Source: Acinetobacter lwoffii (GTDB lineage: Bacteria; Pseudomonadota; Gammaproteobacteria; Pseudomonadales; Moraxellaceae). From it: 64,000 nucleotides of DNA. The stretch spans positions 930,001-994,000 of the forward strand of contig NZ_CP072549.1 in assembly GCF_019343495.1 (NCBI RefSeq), in the 5' to 3' direction. The position numbers were made by a program, and so were the translations under genes. Positions 27,682-36,725 of this stretch are shown here, one piece after another. The notes under the pieces are model-generated. The model was not told the origin of the DNA. It saw only the letters and a program-made list of their open reading frames with translations, and did no database searches. Numbering within the stretch: the stretch's first letter is position 1; each line of letters starts with the position of its first letter.

Positions 27682-27706
27682 AAAAGCCCGCTTAACGCGG
27701 GCTTTT
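27682..27706 (-). terminator. Terminator of mnmG
   Basis: AAAAGCCCGC / GCGGGCTTTT 10-bp stem with a TTAAC loop just past the mnmG stop on the minus strand. Confidence 0.9.
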
Positions 27707-27719
27707 CTAGCTCAAAATC

Positions 27720-29600
27720 TTAAGCAGATTTCTTTGCTTGTGCATTCTTACGAATTGTAATCATCACCAGTTGAACTGCTGCAGGCGTTACACCCGGAAT
27801 ACGGCTGGCTTGCGCCAATGTTTCAGGACGAACATCTTTCAGTTTCAGGGTAATTTCACGTGAAAGACCCGACACGATGTCATAATCAAAATCCGCAGGA
27901 ATACGGGTTTCTTCCAGACGTTTCATTTGTGCCACGTCTTCATGCTGACGGTTAATATAACCCGCATATTTCACTGCAATTTCAATTTGCTCACCGACAA
28001 ATGGTGATACTTCAGAATTGGTTAACTCTGCAATTTGAGCAAATGAAATGTTTGGACGTTTCAACAAATCAATCGCCGAACATTCTTTAGACAGGTCTGC
28101 ACCGGTCATCTCAACGAATTTCTTACCCATTGGGTTATTTGGTGCGGCCCACAAGTGTTGCAAACGGCCTGTTTCTTTTTCCACTGCTTCCATTTTCTCA
28201 CAGTACACTGCCCAACGCGCGTCATCCACCAGACCCATTTCACGACCAATGGCTGTTAAACGCTGATCTGCGTTATCTTCACGCAGCATCAAACGGTATT
28301 CGGCACGTGAGGTGAACATACGGTATGGTTCTTTGGTACCTAATGTGATCAGGTCATCGACCAGAACACCCATGTATGCTTCATCACGTTTTGGCGTCCA
28401 TTGCTCCTGATCCCAAGCACGGCGTGCAGCGTTCAAGCCTGCAAGCAAACCCTGCGCACCCGCTTCTTCATAACCGGTTGTGCCGTTGATTTGACCGGCG
28501 AAATACAAGTTATTAATTGCTTTGGTTTCAAGGGTAAATTTCAACGCTTGTGGGTTGAAATAATCGTATTCAATGGCATAGCCCGGACGAAGAATGTGCG
28601 CATTTTCCATACCACGGATCGAGCGAACCAGTTCAAACTGAACGTCGAACGGTAAAGAAGTCGAAATACCATTTGGATAAAGCTCATGTGTATCCAAGCC
28701 TTCAGGCTCCAAGAAGACTTGGTGAGAATCTTTATCGGCAAAACGGTGAATCTTATCTTCAATCGATGGGCAATAACGTGGTCCAACACCTTCGATCACA
28801 CCCGTGTACATCGGTGAACGGTCTAAACCGCCACGAATGATTTCATGCGTGCGTTCATTGGTATGCGTGATATAGCAATTTACCTGCTCAGGATGCATAG
28901 ACACATCCCCCATGAATGACATGGTCGGAGATGGGAAATCACCCGGCTGTGGTGTCATCACAGAGAAATCCACTGAACGCGCGTCAATACGTGGTGGTGT
29001 ACCTGTTTTTAAACGACCTACTGGCAAGTTTAATTCACGCAAACGATGTGCAAGTGAAATAGATGGCGGATCACCAGCACGACCACCGCTAGATTTCTCC
29101 AGACCAACGTGGATGACACCACCTAAGAATGTACCTGCTGTCAGCACCACAGTTTTCGCATCAAAACGGATACCCATTTGGGTAACCACACCTTTAACGG
29201 TATCGCCTTCAACAATCAGGTCATCTGCGGCTTGCTGAAAAATATCAAGGTTTGCTTGGTTTTCTAATGTTTCGCGAATAGCCGCTTTATAACGTACACG
29301 GTCCGCCTGCGCACGTGTTGCACGTACTGCAGCACCTTTACGCGAGTTCAAAATACGGAATTGAATACCGCCTTTATCGGCAGCCAGTGCCATCGCACCG
29401 CCCAAGGCATCAATTTCACGCACCAAATGCGATTTACCAATACCACCGATGGCCGGGTTACAGCTCATCTGCCCTAAAGTCTCAATGTTATGAGTTAAGA
29501 GTAAAGTCTGTCGACCCATACGCGCTGCAGCCAGAGCCGCTTCCGTACCGGCGTGACCGCCACCGATAACAATGACATCGTATACTTTAGGATAATGCAT
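27720..29600 (-). CDS. mnmG: tRNA uridine-34 carboxymethylaminomethyl enzyme MnmG (GidA)
   Basis: 626 residues. FAD-dependent partner of MnmE, modifying wobble U34 of several tRNAs. FAD loop [17 protein letters not shown] near residues 13-29, FAD/substrate motifs [23 protein letters not shown] and [10 protein letters not shown], cysteine-bearing NCYITHTN, and the C-terminal MnmE-binding helical domain ending in the [13 protein letters not shown] tail. Full length, monocistronic with its own terminator. Confidence 0.98.
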   Translation of the reverse strand: MHYPKVYDVIVIGGGHAGTEAALAAARMGRQTLLLTHNIETLGQMSCNPAIGGIGKSHLVREIDALGGAMALAADKGGIQFRILNSRKGAAVRATRAQADRVRYKAAIRETLENQANLDIFQQAADDLIVEGDTVKGVVTQMGIRFDAKTVVLTAGTFLGGVIHVGLEKSSGGRAGDPPSISLAHRLRELNLPVGRLKTGTPPRIDARSVDFSVMTPQPGDFPSPTMSFMGDVSMHPEQVNCYITHTNERTHEIIRGGLDRSPMYTGVIEGVGPRYCPSIEDKIHRFADKDSHQVFLEPEGLDTHELYPNGISTSLPFDVQFELVRSIRGMENAHILRPGYAIEYDYFNPQALKFTLETKAINNLYFAGQINGTTGYEEAGAQGLLAGLNAARRAWDQEQWTPKRDEAYMGVLVDDLITLGTKEPYRMFTSRAEYRLMLREDNADQRLTAIGREMGLVDDARWAVYCEKMEAVEKETGRLQHLWAAPNNPMGKKFVEMTGADLSKECSAIDLLKRPNISFAQIAELTNSEVSPFVGEQIEIAVKYAGYINRQHEDVAQMKRLEETRIPADFDYDIVSGLSREITLKLKDVRPETLAQASRIPGVTPAAVQLVMITIRKNAQAKKSA

Positions 29601-29854
29601 AATGGTAATTGAGAGATAAAAAAGAATAGCTGAGCATTATAGCAAATTTCACTCTAAAGTAGACAAATTCAGTTGAATTTATCCTGAGATAAATCGCACT
29701 TAACTCGCATAACAATAAAGCACTGTAATTTAACTTTGCAGAGGAACTATATAAATTAAACATATAAGCTGAGAAATTTACTCGATTTGCATTGTTTAAT
29801 CTCGCGCATTTTTTAATCTATATGTTGGTTACATTACAAACAAAGGTATAAAAG

Positions 29855-30322
29855 ATGAATAAGAATATTTTCCTCTCAACCGTTCTATGTGGTTTATGTT
29901 TTGCGCCATTTGCTGCATCAGCGAATGATAAGGTCGAAACCATTTATAATGCACAAAAGTACCAACAGGTTTGTAAAGGCAAATCCCAAGGTGCACAAGT
30001 CAGTTTTGCCTATCGCGGCATTATCTGGAATGGTACCTGTGAGCCGCAGTTTTTCGCTTCATCCAAAAATGCTTCAATCAAAGGCGATGAAGCCGAACTC
30101 ATGAGTACCTGTAGCGGCAACAGTGGTGCGACTACTGCCACCATCAATGGTGCCGAAGTCAAAGGTAAATGTGCATTAGGCTTTATGCCACCACGCCCTC
30201 AGGGACAATCTCAGATGCAAAGCCAACCGATGCAGCCACATATGCAAAACCAGCCTATGCAGCATCAGATGAACCAGCCAGCACAGCCTGATTCACCAAT
30301 GCAAGGCCAGCCAGGTATGTAG
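29855..30322 (+). CDS. Secreted protein with Cys core and Met/Gln/Pro-rich tail
   Basis: 155 residues. Signal peptide 1-23 (FAPFAASA cleavage region). The mature core to residue 110 has four cysteines (C40, C62, C86, C106), enough for two disulfides, and alternating Gly/Thr/Ala segments suggesting beta structure. From about 111 the tail is a degenerate repeat of QPMQ-type units rich in Met, Gln and Pro with two His. Such Met-rich tails in periplasmic proteins can bind copper, but this is only inference. No family recognised. Stands alone with its own terminator. Confidence 0.75.
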   Translation: MNKNIFLSTVLCGLCFAPFAASANDKVETIYNAQKYQQVCKGKSQGAQVSFAYRGIIWNGTCEPQFFASSKNASIKGDEAELMSTCSGNSGATTATINGAEVKGKCALGFMPPRPQGQSQMQSQPMQPHMQNQPMQHQMNQPAQPDSPMQGQPGM

Positions 30323-30365
30323 CCGATATATATCTAAATAGTTTAGATTTCAAGTAAAAGCTTTG

Positions 30366-30398
30366 ACGGGCAAAGTGACTGCATTTTGCCCGTTTTTT
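30366..30398 (+). terminator. Terminator of the secreted Met-rich protein gene
   Basis: ACGGGCAAA / TTTGCCCGT 9-bp stem followed by TTTTT, about 45 nt past the stop. Confidence 0.88.
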
Positions 30399-30466
30399 AT
30401 TGCTTATTTATTCATCTAGGCTAAACTGGAAATATACCTATAAATGTATAATAAAAAGGCAAATTC

Positions 30467-31354
30467 ATGGATTCGGGGTTTTTTAGCGTTTTTTTGCCAA
30501 TTACATTGGCAATTATGATGATGGGGCTGGGGCTAGAACTCACTATCAAAGATTTCCTGCGCTTAAGTCGCTATCCTAAAGTCATTTTTATTACTTTATT
30601 TGCGCAGTTAGTCCTATTACCCAGCGTTGCTTTTTTTATTTGTCTGATTTTGGACTTGCCCGCTTTGCTTGCTGTAGGTCTGATGTTGCTAGCCGCCTCA
30701 CCTGGTGGCCCAACCGCGAACCTATTTAGCTACATATATAAAGGTGATGTGGCACTGAATATTACTCTAACCGCCATTAATACCATCATCTCTATTTTTA
30801 CCCTGCCCTTTATTATCAATCTATCCTTACACTACTTTATGAGTCATGACTCAAACGTGACTTTTCCAGCTGAAAAGATTGTGCAGGTGTTTTTAATTAC
30901 CTTGATTCCCGTGATCATGGGTATGCTGCTTCGGGCCAAATTTCCAAACCTGTCGATTACTGTCAGCAGGCCCATGCGCTTACTCTCTATCGGCTTTTTA
31001 GCCATATTGTTGATATTTGCCATTTTCAGAGAACGTTCGAATTTGGTCGAATACTTTGCCAGTATTGGCACAGCAACTGCGATTTTATGTTTTTCCAGCC
31101 TGTTTATTGGCTATTGCATCCCTCTACTCATGGGCATTCCAGAGAAAATGGCACGCGCTTGTACTTTTGAAATCGGCATTCATAACACTGCCATTGCCCT
31201 GACCATTGCGATATCGGTTCTGAATAATGTCACGATGGCCATCCCAGCAGGCATTTATACGATTTTCATGTACACTTTCGCCACCATTTTCGGTGTGCTG
31301 ATTAGCCGCCAGCAAGTGGTATATAGTAATAAAAGTCGTTTATCAGATTTGTAA
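30467..31354 (+). CDS. Bile acid:sodium symporter family (BASS) protein, copy 1
   Basis: 295 residues, about nine to ten membrane segments. Family marks: MMGLGLEL after the first segment, LLAASPGGPTANLFSY in the centre, and EIGIHNTAIALTIA in the crossover region that binds Na+ and substrate in characterised homologues. Likely inner-membrane Na+-coupled organic-anion carrier; substrate not known. Immediately followed by a second gene of identical length and closely similar sequence, a tandem duplication. Differs from copy 2 in SPGGP versus SPGGA. Confidence 0.88.
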   Translation: MDSGFFSVFLPITLAIMMMGLGLELTIKDFLRLSRYPKVIFITLFAQLVLLPSVAFFICLILDLPALLAVGLMLLAASPGGPTANLFSYIYKGDVALNITLTAINTIISIFTLPFIINLSLHYFMSHDSNVTFPAEKIVQVFLITLIPVIMGMLLRAKFPNLSITVSRPMRLLSIGFLAILLIFAIFRERSNLVEYFASIGTATAILCFSSLFIGYCIPLLMGIPEKMARACTFEIGIHNTAIALTIAISVLNNVTMAIPAGIYTIFMYTFATIFGVLISRQQVVYSNKSRLSDL

Positions 31355-31441
31355 TTTATTTGGCTGATTCTACTATAAGGCTGTATGCTTTTCCAAAGAA
31401 AAGCAGAAGTATTAAAACAATTTTCGACAAGGAGCATACAG

Positions 31442-32329
31442 ATGGATTCTGGCCTTATAACGATATTACTGCCGCTGGCACTTGCAATCATCATGATGGG
31501 GCTTGGCCTTGAACTGACGCCTCGGGACTTTAGCCGTGTCACTCGCCACCCCAAAGCCGTATTTATAGCATTGTTCTGCCAACTGGTTGTTCTGGTTGGC
31601 ATTGCCTTTTTGCTTTGCAAACTATTCGCTTTAACTCCATTACTCTCGGTCGGGTTGATGCTCCTGGCGGCTTCGCCAGGGGGTGCAACGGCCAACCTGT
31701 TTAGCTATCTGTTTAAAGGTGACTTAGCCCTCAATATCACTTTGACTGCTATCAACTCAGTCATCGCAGCGATTACCTTACCTTTAATTATTAATTTTTC
31801 GATCATGCATTTTATGCAGGATAGCCAGCAAGTTGGCCTGCAATTCGGCAAGATTCTGCAAGTCTTTGCGATCATCCTGATTCCGGTGGGAATTGGCATG
31901 TTGATTCGGCGCTATGCACCAGGCGTGACAGCAAAACTGAATCGGCCGCTGCGGATTTTTTCGATTGGCTTTTTGGTGCTGATTATTATTGCCACACTCA
32001 TCAAAGAGCGCAGCAATATCGGTGAATACTTGACCCAGGTGGGTCTGGCGACTGCCTTGTTCTGCATCCTGAGCCTGAGTATTGGTTATCTGATTCCGCG
32101 ACTACTGAATATTAATAGCGCTCAAGCCCGTGCCAGTGCATTTGAAATTGGCATTCATAACAGCACCCTCGCCATGACCATTGCCCTGACCGTGATTGGC
32201 AGTGCTGCTGTGGCGATGCCAGCCGCGGTTTATTCTATCTTTATGTATATCTTTGCTGCAATTTTTGGCAGTCTGTTGAACCGGCTTGCACCACTCCCGG
32301 CGCAAACACCTTTAACGAATCTGGATTAG
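31442..32329 (+). CDS. Bile acid:sodium symporter family (BASS) protein, copy 2
   Basis: 295 residues, same topology and length as copy 1 with conserved MMGLGLELTPRDF, LLAASPGGATANLFSY and EIGIHNSTLAMTIA. The start is fixed at ATG 31442 by AAGGAG eight bases upstream and by alignment with the MDSG start of copy 1; an upstream in-frame ATG at 31385 would fall in the spacer. It lies 87 nt after copy 1, with no terminator between, so they are probably co-transcribed. They may have split substrates or form a heteromer; neither can be shown here. Confidence 0.88.
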   Translation: MDSGLITILLPLALAIIMMGLGLELTPRDFSRVTRHPKAVFIALFCQLVVLVGIAFLLCKLFALTPLLSVGLMLLAASPGGATANLFSYLFKGDLALNITLTAINSVIAAITLPLIINFSIMHFMQDSQQVGLQFGKILQVFAIILIPVGIGMLIRRYAPGVTAKLNRPLRIFSIGFLVLIIIATLIKERSNIGEYLTQVGLATALFCILSLSIGYLIPRLLNINSAQARASAFEIGIHNSTLAMTIALTVIGSAAVAMPAAVYSIFMYIFAAIFGSLLNRLAPLPAQTPLTNLD

Positions 32330-32348
32330 ATAAGCTCTGGAACTGTTC

Positions 32349-32373
32349 AAAGGATGCCTCAGGCATCCTTTTT
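32349..32373 (+). terminator. Terminator of the BASS gene pair
   Basis: AAAGGATGCC / GGCATCCTTT stem around TCA with a following T run. Confidence 0.9.
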
Positions 32374-32460
32374 ATTTTGGGAATGGATCAAGAAGATAGC
32401 AGCGTTGAGTCTGAACTTCCGTTACAATAGCTTTTTGAAAAATGTATAAAGGTTATTTCT

Positions 32461-33366
32461 GTGAAGTGGTTACAAATTCATATTACGGTTGAACAGGCTC
32501 AGGTTGATTTTACTGAGACATTACTCAGCTCGCTAGGCGCAGTGAGTGTGACTTTGGATGATGCTGAAAACCAGGATTTGCTGGAACCACTTCCAGGTGA
32601 AACACCACTCTGGAATAAAGTGATTGTGACCGGTATTTATGCGCAGGAAGAAGGCGAAGAAATTGATGTTACCGCACTAGAAACCTTTATTCGTGCACAA
32701 ATGCCAGATGCTCCGATCCGTCATGAACTGATTGAAGATCAGGCTTGGGAACGCACCTGGATGGATGCCTATGAGCCAATTCAGATTGCTGATAAATACT
32801 GGATCGTACCCGAATGGATGGAAGCACCTGATGCCGATGCGGTAAATATCAAGCTTGATCCAGGTCTGGCTTTCGGAACAGGCAACCACGCTTCAACTTT
32901 CCTATGCTTACAATGGCTCGGCAAGATTGATGTGAAAGATAAAATTGTCATCGATTATGGCTGTGGCTCAGGCATTCTCGCGGTAGCTGCACTTCTCTTA
33001 GGTGCGAAAAAAGCATATGCCACTGATATCGATCCACAAGCTGTACTGGCCACCCAGCAAAATGCTGAACTGAATGGCGTACTGGACAAGCTTTATGTCG
33101 GACTGCCAGAAGAATTTAGAGATGAGCTCGGCAATACCAAAGCTGACGTCTTTGTTGCCAATATTCTGGCAGCACCACTGATGATGCTGGCTCCTGAGTT
33201 CGCAACTTTAATTAAATCTGAGGGACAGTTCGCACTTGCCGGAGTAATTGAAGAGCAAGTTGCTGATGTTACTAGCATTTACTCAAATTATTTTGATATA
33301 TTAGAAGTAGAAAAACGAGATGAGCACTGGTGCCGTATCTCGGGTAAACGCCATAAGAACGAATGA
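32461..33366 (+). CDS. prmA: Ribosomal protein L11 methyltransferase PrmA
   Basis: 301 residues. SAM-dependent enzyme that trimethylates L11 at several sites. N-terminal L11-binding ferredoxin-like domain ([12 protein letters not shown]), linker, then class I SAM fold: [33 protein letters not shown] (SAM loop) and [17 protein letters not shown] start at 32461. Upstream of the zinc-ribbon gene and fis, an order seen in this genus. Confidence 0.96.
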   Translation: MKWLQIHITVEQAQVDFTETLLSSLGAVSVTLDDAENQDLLEPLPGETPLWNKVIVTGIYAQEEGEEIDVTALETFIRAQMPDAPIRHELIEDQAWERTWMDAYEPIQIADKYWIVPEWMEAPDADAVNIKLDPGLAFGTGNHASTFLCLQWLGKIDVKDKIVIDYGCGSGILAVAALLLGAKKAYATDIDPQAVLATQQNAELNGVLDKLYVGLPEEFRDELGNTKADVFVANILAAPLMMLAPEFATLIKSEGQFALAGVIEEQVADVTSIYSNYFDILEVEKRDEHWCRISGKRHKNE

Positions 33367-33381
33367 GCCTATAAATAATCC

Positions 33382-34260
33382 ATGAGTGACAAAAGAACCC
33401 ATTGCCCTACCTGTTCCACCACCTATAAGGTCACAGTTGCTCAACTCACCGTTGCGCAGGGAATGGTTTGCTGTCCTAAATGTACCACCTCATTTAATGC
33501 CTTATCGCATTTGGTGACCGAAACCCGGAATTCGGTCACTGCCTCAATGTCTCACGCTCAATCAAACTCCAGCGAATTCAGCAAAACTAATGCTCAAAAT
33601 AACTCAGGTGTTTATCACACGGATCAGCAGCAGCATCGTCATAGCCTGCTACAGATTTTTAATCAAAAAGTTGAACATTCCAATATTGACCTGGAAACCT
33701 ATTTAAATAACCTGAATTATTTCAGTACCGAGCCGATTTCAGTCCTGCCGAGCATGAATTGGGAAGATCAGGCAGAAAAACAAACCAAACGCGGGCCAAT
33801 GTACTATATAGGCTGGAGTTTACTTAATCTGTCGCTGTTCAGCCTGCTGCTGTTTCAATTTTTCTGGTTCAATCCGCAATACATCAAAAACAGTCACGTC
33901 ATGAGTCTGGCCTTTAACAGTGCTTGTGAAGTGTTTAATTGTTCCAATCTGGAAAAATACTACACACTAATTCAGGTTAATAAAGTCAAAATCAAGGCAA
34001 CCGGTAATAATGAAGCTGAGTTTAGCGGTGAGCTGATTAATTTTCATGACCGTAGTCTGGCTTTACCAATTTTAAGAATCAATCTGGAACATCGCGGTGA
34101 AGTGATTGCAACTTATAACCTGTCCTCCGAAGAGTACTTGATTGAAAGTTTAGTCAATATTCAGCGCATTCCGAAAAACAGCCCGTTTAAATTCAAATTT
34201 AAGCTTCCAGTCGATCGCAAAAGCTTTGATCGCTATACTTTGGAAATAATTCGCCCCTAA
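33382..34260 (+). CDS. Zinc-ribbon (MJ0042-type) DUF3426 membrane protein
   Basis: 292 residues. N-terminal zinc ribbon with C8/C11 and C31/C34 (CPTC, CPKC), a Ser/Asn/Gln-rich linker, one membrane helix near 140-165 (WSLLNLSLFSLLLFQFFWF) and a C-terminal periplasmic DUF3426 beta domain. Cytosolic ribbon, single helix and outer domain are the family layout; the function is unknown. It follows prmA by 15 nt. Confidence 0.85.
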   Translation: MSDKRTHCPTCSTTYKVTVAQLTVAQGMVCCPKCTTSFNALSHLVTETRNSVTASMSHAQSNSSEFSKTNAQNNSGVYHTDQQQHRHSLLQIFNQKVEHSNIDLETYLNNLNYFSTEPISVLPSMNWEDQAEKQTKRGPMYYIGWSLLNLSLFSLLLFQFFWFNPQYIKNSHVMSLAFNSACEVFNCSNLEKYYTLIQVNKVKIKATGNNEAEFSGELINFHDRSLALPILRINLEHRGEVIATYNLSSEEYLIESLVNIQRIPKNSPFKFKFKLPVDRKSFDRYTLEIIRP

Positions 34261-34335
34261 TCTACTGAGAAAGCATTAAAAAATTAAAAAAAGTTAAAAA
34301 AAATGCAGTTTTCTTGCTCACTTTTGCTTAGACAA

Positions 34336-34344
34336 TGGTATGAT
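34336..34344 (+). promoter_or_regulatory. Candidate extended -10 promoter of fis
   Basis: TGG-TATGAT, an extended -10 element, with TTGCTC about 19 nt upstream as a weak -35. It would give a leader of about 300 nt. Confidence 0.45.
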
Positions 34345-34614
34345 ACGCGCCACGAAAGCTATGTGCTGCAACTCCTCGCGACTTTTTCACAACAAATACA
34401 GTCTTGCCTAATGCGCTATAAAATTTATTGCGTATCGTGCAGATTTTTTTGTTTTGATTTTGGTCAGTAACAAAACTTTAACTATTGTTACGCTTATTTT
34501 TCGACCAAATCGCAGAGATGTGTCAAGCTACAGGCTCAATGTAATGACTAAGTTTTAGAACTTCCGTTTTAGGATCTAAAATGGAGTTCATTTCAATTTC
34601 TAGACCACTTTTAT

Positions 34615-34644
34615 ATATCACTTTACCCAAGTGATATTTGTTTT
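34615..34644 (+). terminator. Attenuator-like hairpin just before fis
   Basis: ATATCACTT / AAGTGATAT perfect 9-bp stem with a TACCC loop, then TTGTTTTT. Its position in the 5' leader rather than after a gene suggests attenuation or control of translation. Confidence 0.5.
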
Positions 34645-34658
34645 TCGGATTAATTCGC

Positions 34659-34928
34659 ATGAATAGCAAATCTCCTATTTTTACTGCACAATCTGATGTT
34701 GCTTTACGTATCCACGTAGATCGCGCAGTTCGCCACTATTTTGCACAACTGCAGGGCGAGCAACCATCTCAGGTATACGACATGGTGCTAGCAGAAATGG
34801 AGAAACCTCTTCTATCTGTAGTTCTAGAATATACACGTGGTAACCAAACACGTGCTGCCGAGATTCTCGGACTCAACCGTGGTACTTTACGTAAAAAGTT
34901 AAAAGCTCACGGTTTAATGAGTGAATAA
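34659..34928 (+). CDS. fis: DNA-binding protein Fis
   Basis: 89 residues from ATG 34659; an in-frame start seven codons upstream overlaps the leader hairpin and is disfavoured. Fis family: N-terminal arm, dimer helices ([12 protein letters not shown]) and the C-terminal helix-turn-helix [20 protein letters not shown], nearly the same as in other gammaproteobacterial Fis. Nucleoid protein that bends DNA and activates rRNA and other promoters in fast growth. Unlike E. coli it is not behind dusB but between a DUF3426 gene and purH. Confidence 0.93.
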   Translation: MNSKSPIFTAQSDVALRIHVDRAVRHYFAQLQGEQPSQVYDMVLAEMEKPLLSVVLEYTRGNQTRAAEILGLNRGTLRKKLKAHGLMSE

Positions 34929-34933
34929 ATGAT

Positions 34934-34968
34934 AAAATGCTTGCGGCTTCCGCAGGCATTTTTTTTAA
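34934..34968 (+). terminator. Terminator of fis
   Basis: AAAATGCTTGCGG / CCGCAGGCATTTT stem (one G-U) with a three-base loop and a run of eight T. Confidence 0.9.
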
Positions 34969-35023
34969 CCTGTAAATTGCTGATTTTGTTTTATTCTGTT
35001 CCTTGAAAACTGTGACGAAGATC

Positions 35024-36598
35024 ATGACTATTAAACGCGCTTTAATCTCTGTGTCTGACAAGACTGGTATTGTTGAATTTGCACAAGAACTTGCTGCTCT
35101 AGGGGTAGAAATTTTATCTACAGGTGGTACCTACAAATTGTTGAAAGACAATAATGTGGCTGTAGTTGAAGTTTCGGAGCATACAGGTTTTCCAGAGATG
35201 ATGGACGGCCGTGTAAAAACACTACATCCAAAAATTCATGGGGGTATCCTGGCTCGTCGTGGTCTAGACGAAGCTGTGATGGCTGAACACAACATTGATG
35301 CTATTGATTTAGTCGTTGTAAACCTTTATCCATTTGCTGCAACAGTAGCAAAACCAAACTGTTCACTTGCTGATGCGATTGAAAACATCGACATCGGTGG
35401 CCCTACCATGGTTCGTGCTGCGGCAAAAAACCATGCATCTGTCGGTATCGTGGTAAATGCATCTGACTATGCAACTGTAGTTGCCGAGCTTAAAGCTGAG
35501 GGTGCTTTATCTCATGCAACTCGTTTCGACCTAGCGGTGAAAGCATTTGAACATACTGCTCAATATGACGGCATGATTGCTTCTTACCTTGGCGCTCGCG
35601 TAGGTAAAGAAGAAGGTCAGGCAGACAAATTTGCACGTACTTTCAATACTCAATTGAACAAAGTTCAAGACCTTCGTTACGGTGAAAACCCGCATCAAGC
35701 TGCTGCATTCTATGTAGAAGACACAGCGACTGAAGCTTCTGTTTCAACAGCGAAACAGCTTCAAGGTAAAGAACTCTCTTATAACAACATCGCAGATACT
35801 GATGCAGCACTTGAATGTGTGAAATCATTTGCGAAGCCTGCTTGTGTGATCGTTAAACACGCTAACCCATGTGGCGTTGCAGTATCTTTAGACGGTATTC
35901 AAGCAGCTTATGATCTTGCGTATGCAACAGATCCTGAATCTGCTTTCGGTGGCATCATTGCATTCAACCGTGAATTAGACGTTGCAACTGCACAAGCGAT
36001 TGTAGATCGTCAATTCGTTGAAGTGATCATTGCACCGAGCGTTGCTGAAGGCGTTCTTGAAGTAACAGGCGCGAAGAAAAACGTACGCGTACTTGTATGT
36101 GGCGAACTTCCAGCAATCGATGCGCGTCAATCGCAACTTGACTACAAACGCGTAAACGGTGGTTTGTTAGTTCAAGATCAAGACTTGGGCATGATCACTA
36201 AAGATGATCTTAAAGTAGTCACCAAACGTGCGCCGACTGAACAAGAAATCGATGACATGATCTTCGCTTGGAAAGTAGCGAAATACGTAAAATCTAACGC
36301 GATTGTGTATGCTAAAAACCGTCAAACCATTGGTGTCGGCGCTGGCCAAATGAGCCGTGTAAACTCAGCTCGTATTGCTGCAATCAAAGCTGAACATGCT
36401 GGCTTAGTAGTGGAAGGTGCGGTAATGGCATCTGACGCATTCTTCCCATTCCGTGATGGTATTGATAACGCTGCGAAAGCAGGCATCAAATGCATTATCC
36501 AACCGGGTGGTTCTATGCGTGATGAAGAAACGATTGCTGCGGCTGACGAAGCTGGTATTGCAATGGTGTTCACTGGTATGCGTCACTTCCGTCACTAA
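35024..36598 (+). CDS. purH: Bifunctional AICAR transformylase / IMP cyclohydrolase
   Basis: 524 residues from ATG 35024; the frame is open seven codons further up but the chosen start opens directly into the conserved [14 protein letters not shown]-terminal MGS-like IMP cyclohydrolase ([25 protein letters not shown]), C-terminal AICAR transformylase with the KHANPCG catalytic Lys-His and [11 protein letters not shown] motifs. Last two steps of IMP synthesis. purD follows. Confidence 0.97.
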   Translation: MTIKRALISVSDKTGIVEFAQELAALGVEILSTGGTYKLLKDNNVAVVEVSEHTGFPEMMDGRVKTLHPKIHGGILARRGLDEAVMAEHNIDAIDLVVVNLYPFAATVAKPNCSLADAIENIDIGGPTMVRAAAKNHASVGIVVNASDYATVVAELKAEGALSHATRFDLAVKAFEHTAQYDGMIASYLGARVGKEEGQADKFARTFNTQLNKVQDLRYGENPHQAAAFYVEDTATEASVSTAKQLQGKELSYNNIADTDAALECVKSFAKPACVIVKHANPCGVAVSLDGIQAAYDLAYATDPESAFGGIIAFNRELDVATAQAIVDRQFVEVIIAPSVAEGVLEVTGAKKNVRVLVCGELPAIDARQSQLDYKRVNGGLLVQDQDLGMITKDDLKVVTKRAPTEQEIDDMIFAWKVAKYVKSNAIVYAKNRQTIGVGAGQMSRVNSARIAAIKAEHAGLVVEGAVMASDAFFPFRDGIDNAAKAGIKCIIQPGGSMRDEETIAAADEAGIAMVFTGMRHFRH

Positions 36599-36608
36599 TT
36601 AATTTTAA

Positions 36609-36644
36609 ATCCTCCCTAGCCCTCCTTAATAAAGGAGGGTTTTC
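36609..36644. repeat. C/G-rich palindromic repeat, copy 1, acting as purH terminator
   Basis: TCCTCCCTAG then CCCTCCTT-AATA-AAGGAGGG and TTTTCTAT. The hairpin with T run can terminate purH. The same pattern occurs inverted at 36669-36703, marking both as copies of one dispersed-repeat type. Confidence 0.65.
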
Positions 36645-36668
36645 TATATCATAGTAGAGCGAAGGGAG

Positions 36669-36703
36669 TCCCCCTTTTATCAAAGGGGGATTTAGGGGGA
36701 TTC
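36669..36703. repeat. C/G-rich palindromic repeat, copy 2 (inverted)
   Basis: TCCCCCTTT-TATC-AAAGGGGGA followed by TTTAGGGGGATT. Read on the minus strand it aligns with copy 1: a CCCCCTAA-like lead then the CCCCCTTT hairpin. Ends about 20 nt before the purD ATG. Confidence 0.65.
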
Positions 36704-36725
36704 TATTTCAGAAGGATTTTTTTTA

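Larger units (their letters stand above)
34261..34658 (+). other. Long structured leader region of fis
   Basis: About 400 bp without a gene. It starts AT-rich after the DUF3426 stop, then holds an extended -10 promoter at 34336-34344 and three inverted repeats: a nested pair at 34459-34509 (TTTGGTC/GACCAAA outside, GTAACAA/TTGTTAC inside), an imperfect 14-bp stem at 34558-34589, and a perfect 9-bp stem at 34615-34637 followed by TTGTTTTT, ending 21 nt before the fis ATG. No strong Shine-Dalgarno precedes fis. Confidence 0.6.
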
